Positions 58,501 to 64,000 of a DNA stretch of 64,000 nucleotides are shown one piece after another. The DNA lies in assembly GCA_902728285.1 (NCBI GenBank), contig CACVBU010001167.1, positions 31,657 to 95,656 of the forward strand. The letters run 5' to 3'. A program made the translations under genes and the position numbers. Under the pieces are notes generated by a model. The model was not told where the DNA came from and searched no databases. It worked only from the letters and a program-made list of their open reading frames with translations. This DNA comes from Clytia hemisphaerica. Lineage: Eukaryota; Cnidaria; Hydrozoa; Leptothecata; Clytiidae. Within the stretch, counting starts at the first letter, position 1, and every line of letters begins with the position of its first letter.

Positions 58501-61500
58501 AAGATGTGAACAGCGTGAGTGTGATTAAATTGTTGATTACTTTTTCAAATTATGTACTTTTAAAATGATTTAAAAATACATTTGGTTGTGATTATGGGAT
58601 GGTGAAAGTTTGATTGATAAACCTGGTTGAATTATCAAAACAAACTTGTTGTCAAAGAGATTTGAACAGTAAGTGAAAATACAGTCCAGCAATGAACCGT
58701 CCCAAGATTTGACCAATCGTCCCAAGTTAGAGCAGTTGACGGTATAACAAACCTTTGTCGTGATTAAACTTCAAGGAGGGCGGTTCCACCTGCTTATTTT
58801 CCTTTCAATGTTGAGCCCCAAGGATACTTAACAATAAAAGAGATTTTAATAAGATTAATGTTGAAATGTGTATTTTTTCGATAAATTTAGGGGATACTCA
58901 ACAAAAAATAAGGTGGTTTTAAACAAATGTTTGACAAATTGGCGTTTCTTTCTGTTCTATAATATGCAAATCACGTCGAAAAAAGAATACATTTCTGCCT
59001 TTACTTTCACTTTGCTTTCGTGCTACGCAAACTTGATTGGATAAACACGGCTCCCTAACAAATTCTGATTGGCTGTAAGTCTTTAGCTTCAGGATTCTGA
59101 TTAGATTATTCTTGTAACGGCTGAATTTTGATTGGTTGAATGTTTCTGAGTGGGATTTCTGATAGGATTAAAATACCTGAAAAGTAAACATTTAGTATGT
59201 AAGTATTTTGCTTATCAAAACCTGAAGATTTCCAGAGGGTTATTTACTTTGTATGACAATAATTAAGCCTACAAAATACTGAGAAAAAACCCAACATAGA
59301 ACAGGTGTATTTGTAATGCAGAATATGATAGTGTGAATCTTTTTGAATTCTTAGGATGTTTGGATTTTTTCTCAATGCCCCGTAACTATGCTCAGGGTAC
59401 CCATTGCTAAGACCTTATGTTAAAAATGAAAGCGATTACTGTACGGCAAAAATTCATCAAAAATAGCGATTTCATAATACCTCAAATATTGATACTTGAC
59501 TGTACTGATATTTATCAAAATAATGAAAGATGTATCTTTTTTTGAAAAAAGAAGACGTTGCATTGTTTTATTTTTGTTTTTGAAGAAAAGTAGCTTGGAA
59601 AAGGTTGAATTGAGTCAAAAAAGGTGGTAGGACCCATTTTCAAGTTTAAAGAATAAGTCTTTCTAATTGAAAAGAAAATTTTTTTGGGAAAAAAGTATCC
59701 CATGCTAAAAAAGTAAAAAAGTAAAAAAAGGTACATGAAAATGAAAGAACTAGAATTAGGGAATGTGATTTTTGAATTCCTTACCCTTTTTCTGATAAAC
59801 ACGCAAAGTTTCAGCTTTCAACTATGTTCCCTCCATTTCCAGAAACATTTGTTCATCAATAGTTGCAACTTTTTTTTTCTCCCACAGCAAGCAAATTTTG
59901 AAATGTTGCAAAAACGTTTGGCACTTTACCAATTCGCCGTCTAGCAATTGTCCACAGTGTTATGCACCACTGGAAAGCTAAAATCACGTGCTTTCTTTTA
60001 GTAAAAACTGGAACGCTTTAGCATACATTGAAAAATAGTTAGCCAGGTTCAAAGTTCACGGGAAAATGAAACATTTGGTTTGACATCAACAAAAGTTTTG
60101 TGTCTTCTGGAGTCACTACATACAGGGAATCTTGGACAATGTCAAATATCACCTGCGCTGAAATCTGCTTACATTCAAAGAGTCTGCGCGACTTAATAAG
60201 GCCATAATCACAAATAACTTGTGTTTGCGTTGCTTTTTGGCAAGAAAATGAATCGGTTGGTCGGTTGGCGAAAAAAGCATGGATTTTCAAACTATGAGTC
60301 AGGCAGAAATAAAATCTTTCAGAAATTGAAAATAAACAGCCCTCTGTTTTCCGTGTTTATGTAGACGTTCCATCAACGCGGTCCTTCTGCATGATAGCTA
60401 TCAATCGTTTTGTTTTGCTTCAAGCTTTCCATTTTAATTTAGTTATTTTGGGAGCTGAGGTAACTCCCATCTTTGTTGTTGCAAATACACCTGTGGATTG
60501 AAAATGAATCTTTTTGTTAGAAACAGGTTATTTAAAAAAAATAGTGAATTTTTTGTATATGTATACTTCATTAATGAGAAACAGAGTATTTCTTTATCAA
60601 TACTTAAAGTTTCATGCTCTTCACAATCATCAGTTGATTTGAAATATGACGATACGAAACGAAATAATCTTCGGTTTTTGAGATACAATATAATGTTTTC
60701 ATATAAAAATTGACGTCAGAGTCAATCCTTAGAATGGAAGTTTGTATTGAAAGCAAGTATTTATTGACATGCCGGCATTTTGAGATAAGCTCAGATGGCG
60801 AGATCAATAAGTTTTTTTTACACGTCGTGATTTCTAATTTTTCACTTAAACACAAATTACATCTAAGGCTGCTTCTGTTGAATGATTTGCATTTTCTAAT
60901 GATCAGCCACGTGACTTTAGGGTTTTTATTGTTGTGTTTTTGTTTCCTAAATTCTTTCGAAAGCTCAGTTTTATTTTTGTATTTTTCACGAGTGGTTGAA
61001 GGATTTTTTGAGGTTTGCGAACCACTTTTTGAAGGTTGTTTCTGCAAGACCAATATAAGTTTTTGGCTTTGTAGATCGTGTTTTCAGCTAAGCAATCACC
61101 GTTCATGGGACATTGATCTTTGACAATACAGTTACATGATTTTGTAGGCTGTACAACGTTATGCTTTTTCAGGATTAATTTGTTGTGCCCGTCGATGATT
61201 GCTTTCATGTTTGTGGTACAACTGTAGCTAACTTTGACTGCATTACGATTGAACAGCTTGCGGTATTTATGGTGGCGGGGGAAGTGTTTGTTGATCAGCT
61301 GTAGGAATCTTTTTGTGATATTCGTTTGGACAGTTTTACTAAAAGGGGGATTAAACTACATGTATACTTCATGTATGTACAGGTATATATTATCAAAACA
61401 ATCAGAAATGACAAATTCACATTTTGATTGATACTGATAGGGAAAATACTAAAATCTGATTTGTGCAATAAAAAGAGCTGCAACCAAGATATTGTTTGTT

Positions 61501-64000
61501 ATCAGGCGACTGTATATAATTAGTAAAAACTTGTGGAACACAGGTTGGACATCACACCTGACACTGTGGCTATCAAAATCTGGGTTTTAGTATCTTGTAA
61601 AGCTTTTAAATTCAAAATTTGAGCATCAAAATCAGAAAGAACATTTTGTGCTTTTATCGCCATCTGAAGCAGTCTGAAGTATTCTTATGTCTTTATGATG
61701 AGTCAACAGACTTCACCAACTTGTTTGTTTTTTTTTCAGAAAAGAATTTTCTCCTTAGTTCCACATTTGAATGAACAGTTCAGTCAGATTTTCGAATAAG
61801 AGTGTACTACCTGCAATACACAATACTTAAGGCGTACAAACTTTCGCGAGGACCAAAAATTGTGAAATTCACGACATTTACTTTCGTGAATTTAACGGAA
61901 AAATATTTTTCGCGAGCATAAACTTTCGCGAATCAAGACGTAAAATTGAGAATTTTCACATGAAAAAATGGCTTAGAGGGACAAATACTTCTTGGGTTGG
62001 CTTGAAACATTTGTCCTTTGACTTATTAGTCTTTTAGCAGGCTAAAAAGTGTCATAAAAGTTACATTTTTTTCAAAGTTTGAAGTTTTACAGATTTTCTA
62101 TTTTGTCAAGAACTTTTGCGAGCATAAACTTTCGCAAATGGGCCTTCTTAGAATTTTTAAAGACATTTACTTTTGCGAAAAGGGCCAAAATTCGCGAAAG
62201 TTTCTGCTCGCATAAGTTTGTGCGCCTAAAGTATTTCTGAAAAAAGGGAGCAATACAAAATAAATACCCCAGCATCTCTGGCATTCTTACAATGAAAGGG
62301 AAAGAAACATGGAAATATTGCCCAAAAAGGAGCTGGGCCCATTCTTGCTTGTAATCTTCTGACTTTGAGGGTAATTTTGGAAAAATAGCCTTTTCTTCTT
62401 TTTAAGTTAGTCTCTTCCTTCTTCATTCTTATAGCAGCAATGTATCTTTGCTTTCTTTAACCTCGACTCAAACTTAAAATTGTAGTTTTGAAGAAGCTTT
62501 CATAACAAATATCATTGTTTATTTCTATTAGTATGCTTACTTTTTATCCTTTTCTTGCTTGAGACATTTATGCAATTTATCAAAATAAGTTATTTTGTCT
62601 TCAGGCTCTCTTAGCCATCATCATACTTCTGATAGTTATTCAAGGAATGTACAAAAAATCCTGTTGTTGTGACGTGATTCGCGAGGGGTCCGTTTGCAAT
62701 GAATTAATCTTTTTTGGAAGTAGATTGATCTGAATTTTTAGAAATTCAAGCATAGATTTTACATTATAGAGTAAATACAAACATGCTTAAGTTTTTCTTT
62801 TTTCTTTTTCTTTGATTAGATGACCCAAGTGGCTTACCTTGTCGGATGAATGTAGATTACACTGCATTTGAAGAAAGGTTTGTATTTTAAAAGAATAAAT
62901 TGATTTAGAACAGCTTTAAAGAAACCAAGCAATCCTGAGCAACCAAATAAATCCTTCATCTTCCTGTAATAAGTGAATCAACAAAAAAACAGATGCATGT
63001 ATGGATTGTGAAGACTATAGAAATCTACAATACCATGATATCAAGAAGGGCTATTCATTTGAACACTAATTGAAATACAAACAGTTACTTTGATATGTAG
63101 GTAAATTCCTCTTTTAGCTCTGATAATACTCAGCATGTACCAAGGTTGTTCAAAACTCTGGGAGCTATTGCACTAAAGAATACAGCGGAAGACTTTAAAT
63201 CTTGTGACAAAAAACAACTCATAAATGATGCTGCAAAAAAGGTATTAAAATTAGCTTACAGTTATCAATTTCTCCATACTTGCCTAAGACCAATAAAGTC
63301 AACTTTTCGTTATCTAATGCCTTAAACACCTTTTCGACCGTAGCCGCCAATTGACACGCACGCATTTTTTTGTCCGCTTTATCCCACTAAAACCGTCCTA
63401 GTCCTTTTTTTCTCACCTATAGACAATAGAAAAATGTGTCAAAAATGGATTGGATCAAGTTTAGTGGGATAAAGCGGACAAAGAAATGCCCGCGTGGCAA
63501 TTGGCGGCTACTGTCGAAAAGGTGTATTCTTTTATACACTTAATTATAATTTTTAATAATTAAAAAGTCAAGTTTCCCATCAACAAAAAGTTACTTTTCA
63601 CTTTCCGAAGGTTCTCAACAAGTTTTTTTACTAATTAAAAAGTTTGGTTTAATCTAATCACTCTAATGAATATCTGTTAGTGCTTTTCAACTTCAAAAAA
63701 TGGTCATTGTTGGCTGAAAATTGGAACACTGTTTCTCAAAAGAATTCCTCTATATTATGTTTTTTTTTTCTTCATTTTTCAAAAATCAATTTTGGGTAGT
63801 CTAAAATCTAAGGTTAAATATCGATTGTACAATCACACCTAGATCTGATGCAAAAGATACTGTAGTCTAGATAGTGTGGCTAGCACTACTGAGCACTACC
63901 TATTGGAACTAATTTTTGCGGGAATTAATTTTAACATTTTTCGTGTTTTTCTTTCCAAATCCGCAAAAAATATTGAGAGTTAAAAACCGCAAAAATTAAT
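55581..64000 (+). CDS. atg7: Autophagy E1-like enzyme ATG7, N-terminal part
   Basis: Three exons are present (55581-55731, 62820-62877, 63118-63241), all in phase; the gene runs off the right edge. They encode the first 111 residues, the start of the ATG7 N-terminal domain. LQFVPFSSAIEIGFWHKLT near residues 10-28 is the hallmark opening of ATG7 proteins. GLPCRMNVDYTAFEE and the segment FKTLGAIALKNT then FKSCDKKQLI match the next conserved stretch. ATG7 activates ATG8 and ATG12 with ATP and hands them to ATG3 and ATG10; this N-terminal domain is the docking site for those E2 enzymes. The catalytic E1 half lies outside the window. The start is the ATG in a CCAAAATGGCGG context. Intron 1 is 7.1 kb and full of transposons. 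No break is seen. Confidence 0.92.
56262..56493. mobile_element. MITE, GAAGTCGGGTAACTTGC family, copy 2
   Basis: In atg7 intron 1. TACCATGAAGTCGGGTAACT and GTTACCCGACTTCGCGGTA are inverted ends, bordered by TA. Better kept than the copy at 40940-41178. Confidence 0.85.
56645..57414. mobile_element. TIR element, TACCGTAGGATCGTCTAATA ends
   Basis: In atg7 intron 1. TACCGTAGGATCGTCTAATA then CATGCGTCTTCTAATTTCGA form the left end; the right end is the near-perfect complement, about 45 bases long. The 770-bp interior has a GC-rich patch near 57010-57070 and no ORF. TA borders. Confidence 0.88.
57512..57732. mobile_element. TIR element, TACCGTAACTTGGTCTAATA ends
   Basis: In atg7 intron 1. TACCGTAACTTGGTCTAATA and its complement enclose 221 bp. 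The layout (TACCGTA, TCTAATATCGACAT, TCTAATTCTGACA) parallels the 56645 element, so the two are sister families. Confidence 0.85.
58198..58744. mobile_element. TA/CCG-type MITE, GCTCTAACTTGGGAC family, copy 2
   Basis: In atg7 intron 1. TACCGTCAACTGCTCTAACT and AGTTAGAGCAGTTGACGGTA are perfect inverted ends with TA borders, over 547 bp. Same family as 50318-50776. Confidence 0.88.
60755..61350 (-). pseudogene. Penelope-like element, 3' fragment with GIY-YIG end
   Basis: In atg7 intron 1, antisense to it. Minus-strand reading from 61349 gives PPFSKTVQTNITKRFLQLI, then HKYRKLFNRNAVKVSYSC, CNCIVKDQCPMNGDCL and NTIYKA. These are the linker, the Cys-rich finger and the start of the GIY-YIG endonuclease of Penelope-like retroelements. 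A frameshift near 61050 leads into KYKNKTELSKEFRKQKHNNK, SLRCNLCLSEKLEI and ISKCRHVNKYLL, the rest of that endonuclease. The reverse transcriptase is missing upstream. A dead copy. Confidence 0.85.
61824..62233. mobile_element. MITE rich in CTTTCGCGA, copy 2
   Basis: In atg7 intron 1. TACTTAAGGCGTACAAACTT and GTTTGTGCGCCTAAAGTA are the ends. It aligns along its length with 41629-42064, with decay of several TCGCGA sites to TTGCGA or TCGCAA. Confidence 0.85.
63326..63525. mobile_element. 200-bp MITE in atg7 intron 3
   Basis: ACACCTTTTCGACCGTAGCC and GGCTACTGTCGAAAAGGTGT are inverted ends, followed by GCCAATTG/CAATTGGC and TTTATCCCACTAAA/TTTAGTGGGATAAA. The whole element can fold into one hairpin. 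Confidence 0.85.
63910..64000. repeat. Possible element cut by window edge
   Basis: AATTTTTGCGGGAATTAATT near 63911 and ACCGCAAAAATTAAT at the very end are imperfect inverted repeats. Too little is visible to say more. Confidence 0.35.

Noticed and set aside
60039-60290. 83-codon minus-strand ORF near the Penelope fragment
   Set aside because: Does not match any part of a Penelope protein that I recognise and has no splice partners.
62605-62740. Open frame after a good acceptor with a membrane-like start (LAIIILLIVIQGMY)
   Set aside because: The atg7 exons at 55581 and 62820 join directly in phase and match the family without it. No good donor follows in a fitting phase.

Overview
This is a eukaryotic, AT-rich, intron-containing animal genome fragment with very heavy transposon load. 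The genes have GT-AG introns and a standard code: TAA, TAG and TGA all end genes here. Gene content and repeats fit a cnidarian or similar early-branching animal. The pointers are a membrane-anchored PC-esterase with a Cys-rich module, a two-pore K+ channel, a Penelope-like element and an R2/CRE-type LINE with a C-terminal nuclease. The organism is inferred, not proven.

I rebuilt six host genes by joining exons across splice sites and checking reading phase at every junction. (1) 11421-13502 (+): four-exon type II membrane protein with a Cys-rich module and an SGNH/PC-esterase domain. (2) 15668-20073 (+): two-pore-domain K+ channel with correctly phased exons but two in-frame stops and a GWG first filter, so probably a pseudogene. 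(3) 26859-30623 (+): five-exon secreted protein with two C-type-lectin-like domains. (4) 37185-38868 (-): mitochondrial pyruvate dehydrogenase phosphatase, two exons. (5) 39795-45455 (-): four-exon CD225/dispanin two-TM protein. (6) 55581 to the right edge (+): the first three exons of autophagy gene atg7.

Layout: 1-10.4 kb is nested repeats and a dead R2/CRE-like LINE. 11.4-20.1 kb holds the esterase and the channel. 20.1-26.1 kb has no host gene and carries a LINE ORF1 with a 550-bp tandem triplication. 26.1-30.6 kb is the lectin gene behind a duplicated upstream region. 30.7-37.2 kb is repeats only. 37.2-45.5 kb carries the phosphatase and the CD225 gene. 45.5-55.6 kb is a gene desert with several large inverted-repeat elements, including a 1.3-kb foldback element. 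55.6-64 kb is the atg7 5' region, whose 7.1-kb first intron holds five small DNA transposons and a Penelope fragment.

The genes are unrelated housekeeping or surface genes and show no sign of a shared pathway or cluster. The most informative features are the nested elements whose target-site duplications and empty sister sites can be read directly, the families sharing TA/CCG termini, the K2P gene with two stops, and the LINE ORF1 triplication that leaves a complete ORF when collapsed.
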